This document shows positions 1 to 11,750 of a stretch of DNA of 64,000 bases, one piece after another. The DNA is from Polytrichum commune (Eukaryota > Streptophyta > Polytrichopsida > Polytrichales > Polytrichaceae). The stretch covers positions 684,001 to 748,000 of the forward strand of contig OX485806.1 in assembly GCA_950295325.1 (NCBI GenBank). The letters run 5' to 3'. The notes under the pieces are model-generated. The model saw only the letters and a list, made by a program, of their open reading frames with translations. It did no database searches and was not told where the DNA came from. A program made the translations under genes and the position numbers. Each line of letters opens with the position of its first letter. Position 1 is the first letter of the stretch.

Positions 1-3000
1 CACTGTTGGTTCTGGAACACTTGAACTAAGCCCAAGGTTTATAACCCAAGAGTTTCAGAGTCATAATCCCAAACTACACTAAAGATTGTCTTGCTCAATA
101 CTATATTCCAAACCGCCCATGTAGTGTCACCAACATATAAATCTAACGTTCTTTGTCATTCCTTTAAAAAAATTTGAGCATTACAGATTTACAATGTGTT
201 TTCCTATTCAAAGTTCAATCATCCATGACAATAATCCATTACATCAATGTTAGGATGCAGAATTTACCAAGTTGAGATGACAATACTCGTAAACTTATTC
301 TTATCCATAAGAAGTGTCATCAGAAAAGTTACCCGTGACATAAACTGTACTATCATGCTGCTCTTTGCAAGCCTACTGTCGGTATACTGAGCCCCTTTTG
401 TCAGTCTTTTCATGCCTACTGGCACAACAAGCATATTCTATGACTTGGGCAACACGGCTTGGGACGTTAGTGAAAGAATAGGCAGATTTATCACGTTGGC
501 AGATTTACAGATTTTCCAGTGACACGGGACAGCTTTCATTGACATAAGACGTGTTGTGCAAGTCTCATATATATATATATATATAGTGACTCAAGATGCA
601 CACGTACTCCCAACAACCATAATGCGATGTGGATAGCGATTGGACTGCCACTTGTTATTTATTTCTATGAAGACAACACCTACATGCAATGCAAGAAAGC
701 ACAACCTAAGAGTGGTTGGATATTAGTGATTATTACTTGTAATTTCAATTTGATCAAAAAAACTCACAAATATGGCCATGATTGAGCTTCACGAATAGGA
801 CCAAAACATCATACTTTGCAAACCCTCAAAACATCATTATTTGAGTTTCGAAATCCGTTTTGGGCCAAAGAAATGACATCAAAGGGGTAGAAACACTCCT
901 AATAAAGGCTCCTAAACACATTGAAACTGACAATTAAGTGTATTTGGACAAATCACTTGTCGTGGAACAATAATAAGGGTTGTGCATTGGTGGGGACAAA
1001 ACATCAAATGACAACCGCAAAAGCGATAACACAACAACCTCAACTTTGAATGTTTGCATTTCATGTTTGCCAACCATCATATTTGTGTAGCTTTGTGATC
1101 TAGTGTATGTCATATTAGTGGTTGGAGTTGTCCAAAATTCATGCATAAATCCAAATATACTTAAATCTTAGTTGCAAAAACAATTGAATGTTTGTATCAT
1201 GTATGACCATCTTCATTTTCTTGAGGGAGTGCAAGGGGATGGTGATAGGGGTAAAAGTAATGGAATCGATGAGTTTCCTTGAGCTTCTTAGATTAGACAT
1301 ATGCAGTCAAACTCAAACTCATATCTTCATCTTTTCAACTTTCAACTGTTAACTTTCATCAAGTCCAAATGCCTTGCATTTTTTAAAACATGAGCCTTAG
1401 CTTTCCCCCTACTTTCCCTTGATGTATTGACATGTATTCTACCTAGATTGGTCTTGGGACTCCATAGCCTCAAACAACTTAAACCTTTCATGACAAAAAT
1501 AAAAATGCATTGGTGTTTGTCTCATGAAAAAATATCTACATCAATTCTTTATGTTTAATTTTGAATAATATATGTGGCTCTAAAAGGTGGTGGTGGACTA
1601 TGAATAAAAGAATTCAACAAACTTAATTAAACTTTAAGTTTCTAGGGGTGGTTGGAGGAGGTTGGAGGGGGAGTTGAGGCACTATGAAGGAGCTATCAAC
1701 TTATTAACCTCAAAAACATATTGTCAAACCTCTCCACAACCTCAGCTTACAAATGTCAAAGGATCACAAAAGGGTATGTCACATTATTGTTTTGACAATA
1801 TTCCTTAGCTCTCTCCAAAAAAAGTCGACAAATGTTGGGGATCCAAAGTGATAAATTAATTAATCATTAAACATAAAATGATTGAGCTTGCGCAATGTAT
1901 TCAATTTACACCAAGATTAAATTGGGTCTCATAAAAGAAATTACTTGTGCACATGTACACCATATAGTTATGTAACTTAGGTGGCCTCGTGACAATACAT
2001 TATTAGCAAAAATGTTGACTTTCTCATGGTAAGCGATAATGTCACATTGTAGGCTACCCTAAAATACCTCCATGCCATCTCACCACAACCAAGCCACCTC
2101 TTTGCATTACCCCTTACCTATTATATATTGGGCTTCCCTATTCACATGATCAATTATGATAATTGACCCCAAAAAAAAATTAAAAATAAAAATGGACACC
2201 ATTGTGCAAAATTCAAAGTCCACAACATAACAATTACACCAAAACAATTTCAAAAATTATTATTTCTTACATTATATGAGAGGAGTAGTTAGACTAAGTA
2301 GAGAAGTTGCAATTGAAATATTGTGAGAAAGGAAGTTGGAACATGCCATAGTCTTTCCTCTCAAAGGAAGATGATGGAATTTAGGATTGTAGAGTCGCAA
2401 CATGAATTAAGAATGAAAGAGAAACTTCTATAGAGATATATGGACTATAGCCTAAATGGATCAGTAGGCAATCTTTTGAATCAATGACAAATTGATGAAA
2501 TCGCAACTGAGTGAGAGTTAGTGACATTGGAAAGGCAATCCGTAGAAGTGACGGAGCCACGTCACAAAGTGAAAAAGGGAAGTCAATCACCTGAAATAGG
2601 TTGAGAGCAATAGTGTGAGAGGCATATGTAGCTTAAAAAATAAATGAGAATGATGATTGAAGATATAGAATAACAATATGTGGTGGAAATTAAGAAACAA
2701 AGAAGATTAAAAAAAAATAGTAGCATGTAAGAGGCTAACCAAGAAAGGAGTGATATGGAATATAGCCAAAGAGCGAGAAGAACATGTTGGCTCAGGGTGA
2801 TCACAACCCCTTACTTTTCGTAATCACCTGCAAAAATGGGGTATATAATGGGGGGATATTTACGCACCTCTCAATATTTTTTCCCTCCCTAATTGTAAAT
2901 AAAAAAACTACTTTAACGTAATTTTTAGCACCCTATATTTATTTGTAATTTTTTAAGAAGGCTAATTTTTCGCACAGTGTTTGTTTTATAAATCGTACAA

Positions 3001-3142
3001 GTACCAAATAGTGGGCATAATACTATAGCATTGCAAAATTGACTATGTGAGCAACAAACATTCCATACCATGCAAATTGTCATTCATTTGGTTTCAATTA
3101 GTAATACCAATCCTAAACCATTCAAAGTACCATTCAAAACAC
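1..3142. other. Gene-free AT-rich stretch
   Basis: I see no supportable gene here. The few open frames are under 75 codons, show no known motif and have ordinary AT-rich composition. The only clear simple repeat is a perfect (AT) run at 567-585. Poly-purine and poly-pyrimidine runs are scattered through the stretch. Confidence 0.6.
567..585. repeat. (AT)n microsatellite
   Basis: Uninterrupted AT dinucleotide run of about 19 bases. Confidence 0.9.
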
Positions 3143-3150
3143 AACCAATA

Positions 3151-3648
3151 CACGGGTAGATCACTTAGTGCATTTTAAAAACGACGTGCGGCATAGTATA
3201 GAGAGGATTAAAATCATTTGAAATAAAAATTATAAAGGAATTCCAAATAATGAAGGGGCCATTAAATGCAGACAATCCCATTATAAGTAAGTTAGATGGA
3301 CATAAAACGTGGGCCATTATTTTTTTGTAAAATTAATATAGGGGCTGAAGATAAGGATCTTAGAAGGTATGTTTAGTATGGTATGTAAATGGGTTTAGGA
3401 CTCATGGGGATGGATGATAATTGGGATTTCCGTCTGTCCAAAATTACTTAAAAGGAATATAGAGTACAGAAAATTGCAGTGACTTGGACAATATAAGTAA
3501 TGGAAGGGTGCAAACAAATGGGCCATTTTTGAAATTTAAGTAATTATAGGGAGGCTTTAATTCAACCCTTGAAGGTAAATAGCCCCAAAACAAAAAAAAC
3601 CCCAGCCGCACGTGGTGCACAAAAATGCCTTAGAGTGACCTACCCGTG
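3151..3648 (+). mobile_element. hAT-like MITE, copy 1
   Basis: A 498-bp non-coding element. It begins CACGGGTAGATCACT and ends with the imperfect inverse AGTGACCTACCCGTG. The inverted similarity extends to about 27 bp, including a GCATTTT block. It is flanked by a perfect 8-bp direct repeat, AACCAATA, at 3143-3150 and 3649-3656. Eight-base target duplications are characteristic of the hAT superfamily (also P elements), so hAT is the likelier source of transposase, but no transposase is encoded here. The body matches the reverse complement of 4349-4900 almost throughout, which shows a family with more than one copy. Confidence 0.85.
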
Positions 3649-4348
3649 AACCAATAGCACTTGGATACTAGTTGAAGGGTTATGAATAAACATGGAGATA
3701 ACAAAATATACAAGCTGAAATAAAAAAGTTGTAAACACAGATAGATAAAAACAAAAAAATATAATCAATTATGACAAAACATGAAATTTTGCACAACTAC
3801 TTATTCCAAAAAAAACAAGGTTGCATTCAAACACAAGAAAAGCTAAATACAAAAAAATTTAAAATTTAAAATTTAAAGACTGTATACATCTTGATCTTTA
3901 GTGAGTATCTACACCTTGAACTTCTTCATTCCCATGCCAAACTATAACCCTAAATTCAAACCTTGCAAGACCATACCCAAAACCCCAAAAATAACTCATA
4001 ATCACAAAACCAATAAAGAAGAGACGAATCATGAAAGCTAAACCCTAAACCAAATACACGCAAAAAACATTGGAAAGGAAGTAGCCACTTTGCACCATCA
4101 ATCTGCATGAAAATAAACCCTAGAAAATGCTCACAAAAAGCATGAGCTTGACGATTAAAGACTGAGGTTGTGACAAAATCGAAATTGATCGTAAGAAGCG
4201 GTTGAGGGTGACGGTGGAGGCTATTAGGTTCCAAGCATCCAGTGAGGTCCCACATGTTCAAAATCGTTACAAAATCCGTCGGCCATTGAGGAGCACTAGC
4301 ACATTCCTTCCTCCCAAAAAAATCCACGACATTCCCCTCCATACGAAC
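3649..4348. other. Spacer between two inverted MITEs
   Basis: About 700 bp of AT-rich sequence between the two MITE copies. A minus-strand open frame of about 128 codons (ATG at 4340-4342, stop near 3956) has no recognisable motif, and I do not call it a gene. Confidence 0.5.
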
Positions 4349-4900
4349 CACAGGTAGATCACTCTAAGGCATTTTTGTGCACCACGTGCGCCTGGGGTTT
4401 TTTTTGTTTTGGGGCTATTTACCTTCAAGGGTTGAATTAAAGCCTCCCTATAATTACTTAAATTTCAAAAATGGCCCATTTGTTTGCACCCTTCTATTAC
4501 TTATATTATCCAAGTCACTGCATTTTTTTGTACTCTATATTCCTTTTAAGTAATAAACGGGCGTGGGGAAGACGACCCCAACGACGGTGCATTCCCTTTT
4601 CATCCATTTTTGGACAGACAGAAATCTCAATTATCATCCATCCCCGTGAGTCCTAAATCCATTTACATACCATACTAAACATACCTTCTAGGATCCTTAT
4701 CTTCAGCCCCTATGTTAATTTTACAAAAAAATAATGGCCCGCGTTTTATATCCATCTAACTTATTTATAATGGGATTGTCTGCATTTAATGGCCCCTTCA
4801 TTATTTGGAATTCCTTTATAATTTTTATTTCAAATGATTTTAATCCTCTCTATATTATGCCGCACGTCGTTTTTTAAATGCACTAAGTGATCTACCCGTG
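4349..4900 (-). mobile_element. hAT-like MITE, copy 2 (opposite orientation)
   Basis: Second member of the family at 3151-3648, in inverse orientation. It is 552 bp, starting CACAGGTAGATCACT and ending TGATCTACCCGTG. A perfect 8-bp duplication, ATACGAAC, lies at 4341-4348 and 4901-4908, different from that of copy 1. The two copies are therefore independent insertions and not one large inverted repeat. Copy 2 carries about 53 extra bases (4554-4606, GC-richer, starting taaacgggcg) that are absent from copy 1. Confidence 0.85.
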
Positions 4901-4908
4901 ATACGAAC

Positions 4909-7900
4909 ACGCTTGAAAAAAATTGGATAGAAACTACACACTTCTTCATCCAAGTAATTAATCCCACAATCATTCTACTAATCCTACTGCACACTTTTAG
5001 GGGGATCCTATGTTTATGACCCTATTTGATTACTAAAATGGAGGAATTATCCACCACCTTCTTTTACATATAAACATGTAGGGGACATATTTCCAATGTT
5101 ATCATATAATTAATTTTTCTCTGAATGAATTAAATTGACATTATTTTTTATCTCATGTGGTTTTCTAAAATTTTGTTAGTCACCCCAAGCATGCTAGGAG
5201 AGGAAGAAGACGCAATGAAAGAAGTGAATGAGGAAGAGGTTACCAGAAATTTGTTAGGGCGATAAGCATAAGATAGAAGTGATAGGTTGCATGTGATAGG
5301 ATAGTGAATGGCAAACCGAAGAAGGTCAAAATCATGATGTTGTTCAATTGGGAAGTATTCTAGTCGACAAAGAACATACTTTGATATGATTATAGAAAAA
5401 ATTGTGTGATGATTGGAATTAGGCTAGGCTAAGCATTGAAGCTAATGAGCTTATGACTTAAGTGGCTATAGCCTATAAACCTCTATATGTTTGTTTTGGA
5501 GTTATTGCTAGAATTGAGCAAGCCTTTGTGTGTTGTGTGGCAATGAAGAATATGAGATAAGTGAAATTCTTAATCAAAACTAATGAAAGATAAATAAAAT
5601 GAAGAAGCAATTTGTGTGCTTGGATTGGAACAAATGTCATTCTAATTAAAGAAGGACCACTAACCCAAAACGGATGAGGATCCTTTGGAAGATAATGGCA
5701 ATACAAAAGACAAATGCCAATGCAAAGATTATTGTCCAAGCTCTTGAACATCACAACTAACATAGTGGATGGAATTAGAGTGATAGGAGGACACATGTAG
5801 GACGGAACCACATACCATTAAGAAAGCACCAATGAACCCAAAGAGTGTGAAATAAGCCTAATGAAGAAGGAATGAAGGAGTGAAAGATGCAGATTATTAT
5901 TAAAAACCTTAATCCAAAGTGACATTAATCCTTGTAGACACTAGCTCGGTTTTCCCTAAAACTTTGTACTCTAGTTGTTTTCCTTGGGTCACTTTGCAGT
6001 GATAGCAAAAGTTTAACTACACTTGCGAAAAAGAGCCACAATTTAGGTACCTTATGTGGTCCATAAGCCTTTGCAACAACCCATAACGTCACTTAGCCCA
6101 TGGACACTGCAATCAATTTTCTCCTAGATTAGGCCTCATGGAGTTCATAGATACACCAATCAATTCACCGACTAACTATCCTACTTTTCTAGCCTTCAAT
6201 GTAGCCTTTAGTGTTCCGTGATAGCTTTCAATCGCCACATTAATGTTTTGCCGAGTGTAGGGCATGTTGCGGTATCTAACTACCCATATATGCACTCAAA
6301 ACAACCACAGATCCTCCATGTATGTCCATAACTCTTGGGCTTGAGGGTACTACAAGGTCAACGTCACAAGCTTTGTCATAGCCCAACTTTCTGCCTCATT
6401 GTTAGGAGGTCCAAACTTGTCATCCATAATGTCTCTCACAAGAGTGAGAATAGTTGCTCACAAATCACAGGGTCACATATATTGTTACAAGCTTGTTTTA
6501 GTCATGCCTTCTTGACATGCAAAAAATTAAACATTAATATTTCCAATGTAACACTAGAAAGACATTGACATAGTAGTTGTAACATAGGCGAGCATATGAA
6601 TAGAAATGATTGAGAAAGCAAAGTAAAAAAATTAAACTGTAAACCATAGAAAAGGAGGCACTAGCATAATGAATATAATTAATAAATAAGGGGTTCGTCA
6701 ATACTTACTTCACAACGTTCTTCTCCCCATGAGCACAATCCACAATGAATGCATTTGGAACCCAATTTGGACAATGGAAATTGAGCTTCTTTTTTTAACT
6801 CCAACAACCAAGGTGTAAGATTGAAACTTGGAGGTGTTGATGTAGGCAACATGGATACTCTTTTGCCAATCATCAAACACCATAAGGCTGTACAATAGAA
6901 ACTGCAACAAATTGTGAGACAACCAAAACGTTAATAATATGAATATGCGATGCGAAATATTCAAAATTTCAATGTTTTACTTTGTAAAGGTACATACCAT
7001 GTATGAAAGATCAGTGTATCATAAAGTTCCAATGTAACACTATATGCACAATATTGTACCTTCTTTTCCTTATTGCTAAATGTTGCATCCATTGCCACTA
7101 CAATATGATGGCCATGTCGCAACATCATTATTAATTGCCATGGAGTCTGAATGCAAATGGTAAATGGCATGTTCTAACCATTCAAATACCCACCAACAAA
7201 TGATGTGGTCTCTTGATAGTAGAACATTAATTCAATGTTCTATGAATCCACATCTTTCACTAACAATGCATTGTGAGGGGTGGAAGTGGTATGTCTCGTT
7301 CACTTTCCTGTTGGAGAGATAGCACACATCTTGAATAATGAGAAAGAGATCACGTGTGACCTCTTCTTGCCCATCCATGCTTTCCTTAACATTAAGTTGA
7401 TGTAGTGTTGTGATCTAGAAAACCGTTACATTCAAATCCAAGTGCTTAACAATCCAAGTGTTGATATCCTTGGACAAGTGCGTTGCGAATGCACTCCTAT
7501 CAATTGGTTTTTCTTTGCCATGCATATGAAGGCCATATTGGTTTCAATGTTTCACTTGAATGAAACATATTAACCCAATGTGGCATTGAGGATAAAGCAC
7601 TTTCATAATGAACTTTGCTTTGCATCCTCATTCTATTGAGGCACCCCATTGTGTTTGGCTATTTCTTTTCAGAGTGCGTCCACTGCCGTAACGGTTGGGA
7701 ACACTCTTAAATTCCTTTGTGTAGGATTTCTTTTTGGGAGCCATGTCATCCAAGATTTCCTTGAGAATAATTCTAAAATCTTGGGGGCCATATTCGCATT
7801 GGTACCTTTTGAACAAAAAAGAAAGGTAAAATAAGCCAATGTTACAAAGGATGGAACATGAATGAAACAACCAAAATGAGACATTACTATGGATGGAATG

Positions 7901-10154
7901 TATACATGTCCACATAGTAGCATGAGTTAATTCACAGGTTGGACATGCCATTCATAGTGTAGTCAACCACCCACCTAGAACATATTGGCATTTTGCACCT
8001 TCCCTTGTTCTTTCGCCTTGACAGACTTTAGCAACTATGTCAGTGGGAATATAACATTGCATGACAAACTTGGACTTGTGGTTTGCACCTTAATGATGCC
8101 AAATAACGTCCCACATGAGATCACGGTGGCCGAAAACTCCAATAGGGGGATGCTGAACCTTTTGTTTAATATCTTCCAATGCCACTTTATGCATTTTTTT
8201 GTACAACCCCATGTAGTTATGCTCTTCAATTGTTTTTAAGTGCCATGGCATGACTAGCAAGTACTAAATTGTTAAGTTACAGTGAATATGGGTGGAGTGT
8301 AGGAGATTTGGAAATTTGGCAATGAGAAAAAAAGATGGGAAGGAGCACAAAAGAATGTCTCAAAAATACGTTGTTTTCCTACAATCCAAACAAATGGTTT
8401 GTCTAAAGGACCCATGAGTGATACCAAAATTGCAACAACTTGTTGGAAATTGGGTGACATGTCTTTGTAGTCAGTAAGAAGGAAAACATGTTCAAAAATT
8501 TGACCTCTATTATTTTGAAAGGGGGTGTCACTTGGCATTTTGAGGGGTAAAGTTAATGACAATATGCAAGGGTGTGAGTTGATGATATGAGCCACCTCTA
8601 ATTATTTGGAACACTAGAGGTAACAATATGATACAATGCCTAACCCTAAATCCCCCCACCGTCAATTTCAAAATTGCATTCAGTTTCCCGCCCCTAAAGT
8701 CCATGAGGCATACTCAAACATGTATGTATCATGTCTGGTGTTTCAACCCATATGTTACATAAGCATGATACATCCGTATAAGGATGGAATATATGTATCA
8801 TTACAACCATGCCCATGGCAAGCCCATCAATCATCACAACAGTGTGACACTAAAACATTGCGATTTATTTCAACTTTACAACAAGTTACAATTTTATAAC
8901 CACGAATGTAAGGTGAACGGGAGTGGTTTCCACCGCCCGGGGACTGGAGCCAAGTTAGTGAGACCCACCATCAACGACATGCCCTGACAACACCCTAACA
9001 AGACAACACATTCAAGACTAGTGATTGAAACTATGCTAGGGTGTCAAATATGCACGCAAACACATACCAACAACCAGACGGAGAAGCACGCATGGACGGC
9101 CCCAACCAAGCGGCCATTTCGCCCATGTCACAAGGTATTTCTCTCCTCTTCTCTTGCAAGGAAATGTTTAAATGACATAGTTCAAACAGCGACGTGCTTG
9201 ACAAGGAGTGTAACAGTACCTTTGTCAAGAGAGGACATTAACCAGCTACAACTTGTCCTCGTAAATTGATACAGGCTAGCTCTTGCTCTGGTCGATGGCT
9301 TCCAATCCCATTTGTCTTCTCGAAGTTCAATTCTGGTTTGTCTCCATCTTATGAAATGTTTGTGCAAGTTTTAATTGCTGAGACTTGTTCGCTGGACTTG
9401 AGTAGGTGTTCACCAGCTCCTTTGGTGTTGTGATGACAGGAACTCTGACCAGCTTGACAACAGTTACATCCTCGTCGTCTGTGGTGGTTGACTCATTTCT
9501 TAATCAAGCACCGCTTCCCACGAAGAAGGAGGCCTTGGCGATTCATTGCCCTAAGGTAAGAACATTAGAGTTATGCGTAAAGTCTTGGAATCAAATCCCA
9601 CGGTTGAGTTGGCTAAAACGTGAGTTTGAGAGCGTAACCATAAAGTTTTCCAAGTTTTCTAAAGACTTAACATGTTCAATGAGTGGCGTTGGGCTATTAA
9701 AATTTAGATTTCTAAATTGTCATACTAGGATGGGTGGGCCAAACTAGTCTTGCATAAATTGATTTAGGAATGAGGGTGACCTACACATGACATGCTTAGG
9801 AGCTCTTAATAGAAATTCTCTCAAAAAAGGATCAAACCTATTATAAATCTCTTTGTTTCTATGTCTTTAGGTTCCGTGATCAGGTCTATTTTGTTGAATT
9901 GAAGGTGCATGATAATGCCTTGTGCCGAGACTTTCTGAGTGGAGGTTTGCAAAGTCTATGTGGTGAGGTGACCAAAAAAAATCACATTTCATGTAACAAT
10001 CTAGTTTAGAGTTGTATACAAGGCATGAGCCACATCTGCATGAGCCATTGGAGAGGTTAAGTCGACATACAACACCAAGAAGGTGAAGCAATAGAATATT
10101 TTCATGAATTGTCAGGATGGTCACAAGGAGAATGCGCCAGACAAGATGAGGAAT
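4909..10154. other. Long stretch without a recognised gene
   Basis: Open frames here reach at most about 113 codons, overlap in several frames on both strands and show no domain motif. I saw no transposase, repeat array or RNA gene. It may hold old decayed repeats that cannot be recognised by eye. Confidence 0.5.
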
Positions 10155-10374
10155 ACACTAAATATGACATTTAGTGTCACTTACTATTTGGATTTACACA
10201 TTGCTATATGTATTTGTTATTGATGTAATTTTCTACCAAGTAAATTTGTTAATGTTTTGTAATGTCCAAAAAACCAATTCGACATTTGTTGGTAAATATA
10301 TGAGAAATACAATGAATAGATATAGCATTGTGTAATTCCAAATAGTAAGTCACATTAAATATCATATTTAGTGT
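10155..10374. mobile_element. Foldback / MITE-like element
   Basis: About 220 bp whose ends are long inverted repeats. The left arm starts ACACTAAATATGACATTTAG and continues through CACTTACTATTTGG and TTACACATTGCTATAT. The right arm is the near-exact inverse, ending ATATTTAGTGT at 10374. The arms are about 80 bp and the loop is short. No convincing target duplication is visible, so the superfamily is open. The CACTA-like ends could be coincidence. Confidence 0.65.
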
Positions 10375-10735
10375 GGTTGTTTAAGGAAGGGGATTGTTAA
10401 ATCAACCACACACTCGTTAAAACGACTACAAGCAAAATATAAGGTGTTGACTATGTTCTAAATTGTCGTCCCAGTTGGTCAAGTTTACTAGTTTTAACAC
10501 ACAACCAATACCTTCCACCTCTTCATGTGTGCCATGAAAATTCAAATTTTGATAGGTCATGTGACCACATGATGCGTCTCTCTGGTCATTTAACAAACTA
10601 CATGGTCACCTTAAGAATTCCCCTAAAGGAATAGCAATTCCATGCTTCTACAATGCAATAGGTGCCCCTTTGTTCCACTGGAAAGTTATAAGTTATGAAG
10701 TCTTCCAACTAAAAAGCCCACATAACATTGCTAAT

Positions 10736-11747
10736 GCCCCCTCCCCACTTGACATTAGCTAAGCCTAAAAGTGGGTTCTTAAAAATGAGCGTTCACACCA
10801 TCGACATTATCTAGTGCCGAGCCTAGTTGGCAAATGATGTGGCATGGCTTAAAAGTGGAGGTTTTAAGCTAAAACTACCGAGTCCTGATCCCTCCCATCA
10901 GTACCTAGACATGAGGCAAGAATGTAGGACCTCTTAAAGTGTTGCCTCCCGCTCTTGTGATTGGTTACTTTTAGTCTTAGCTATGACGGCACGAGGAGCT
11001 CCATTAACAAAAACCGATGGTAAGTATTAAGGCATTTGGGGATGGGACAAAAACTATCGAACATTCATTGGTTGGTAGACAAAACAATGAACATGTGTGA
11101 AAGCTACTTAACTAAAACCTACTTGGAAATCTCCGGAGCAAGTTCTTGTAGGTGCATTGGGATAGCCGGACGTGTCTACTATAACCAAGGGAGCTTTACC
11201 CGGGTTTTAGGGAAGTCTTTGGTTATTTGCTAATGTCAAGTGGGGAGGGGCCATAAGACTAAAAGTTGGTTCTAACAACCCGGCCTTCACACCATCGACA
11301 TTATCTAGTGCCGAGCCTAGTTGGCAAATGATCTGGCATGGCTTAAAAGTGGAGGTTTTAAGCCTCAAGCACCGACCCTCCCATTGGTACCTAAACATGA
11401 GGCAAGAATATAGGACCCTTGAAAGTGTCGCCTCCCGCTCTTGTGATTGATTGCTTTTTAGTCTTAGCTATGAGGGCAAGAGGAGACCATCGTTTTTTGT
11501 TAATGAAGAAGATAGATGAGTAGTAAGGCATTTGGGGATGGGACAAAAACTACCCAACATTCATTGCTTGATAGATAAAACAATGAACATGTGTAAAAGC
11601 TACTTAACTAAAAGCTACTTGAAATTTCCAGAGCAAGTTCTTGTAAGTGCATTGGAATAGCCGGATGCCTCCGCTATAACCGAGGAAGCCTTACCCGGTT
11701 TTTAAGAAATACTTTGGTTATTAGCTAAAGTCAGGTGGGAAGGGGGC
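10736..11747. repeat. Tandem pair of ~500-bp units bounded by inverted repeats
   Basis: Two direct copies of a roughly 500-bp unit (about 10736-11250 and 11253-11747) share long blocks such as CACCATCGACATTATCTAG and GGCATTTGGGGATGGGACA. The first unit is bounded by near-perfect inverted repeats: CCCCTCCCCACTTGACATTA near 10737 and its inverse near 11250. A third, more diverged inverse copy closes the second unit near 11719-11747. The layout is TIR-body-TIR-body-TIR, as if two MITE-like elements sit in tandem and share the middle terminus. No coding capacity is evident. Confidence 0.65.
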
Positions 11748-11750
11748 ATA

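Noticed and set aside
4341-4660. Plus-strand 61-codon frame at 4471-4656 as a small gene
   Set aside because: It lies wholly inside MITE copy 2 and is absent from copy 1 because of the 53-bp difference.
3151-4900. A single 1.75-kb inverted repeat or hairpin gene
   Set aside because: Each arm has its own terminal inverted repeats and a different perfect 8-bp target duplication, so these are two separate MITE insertions.
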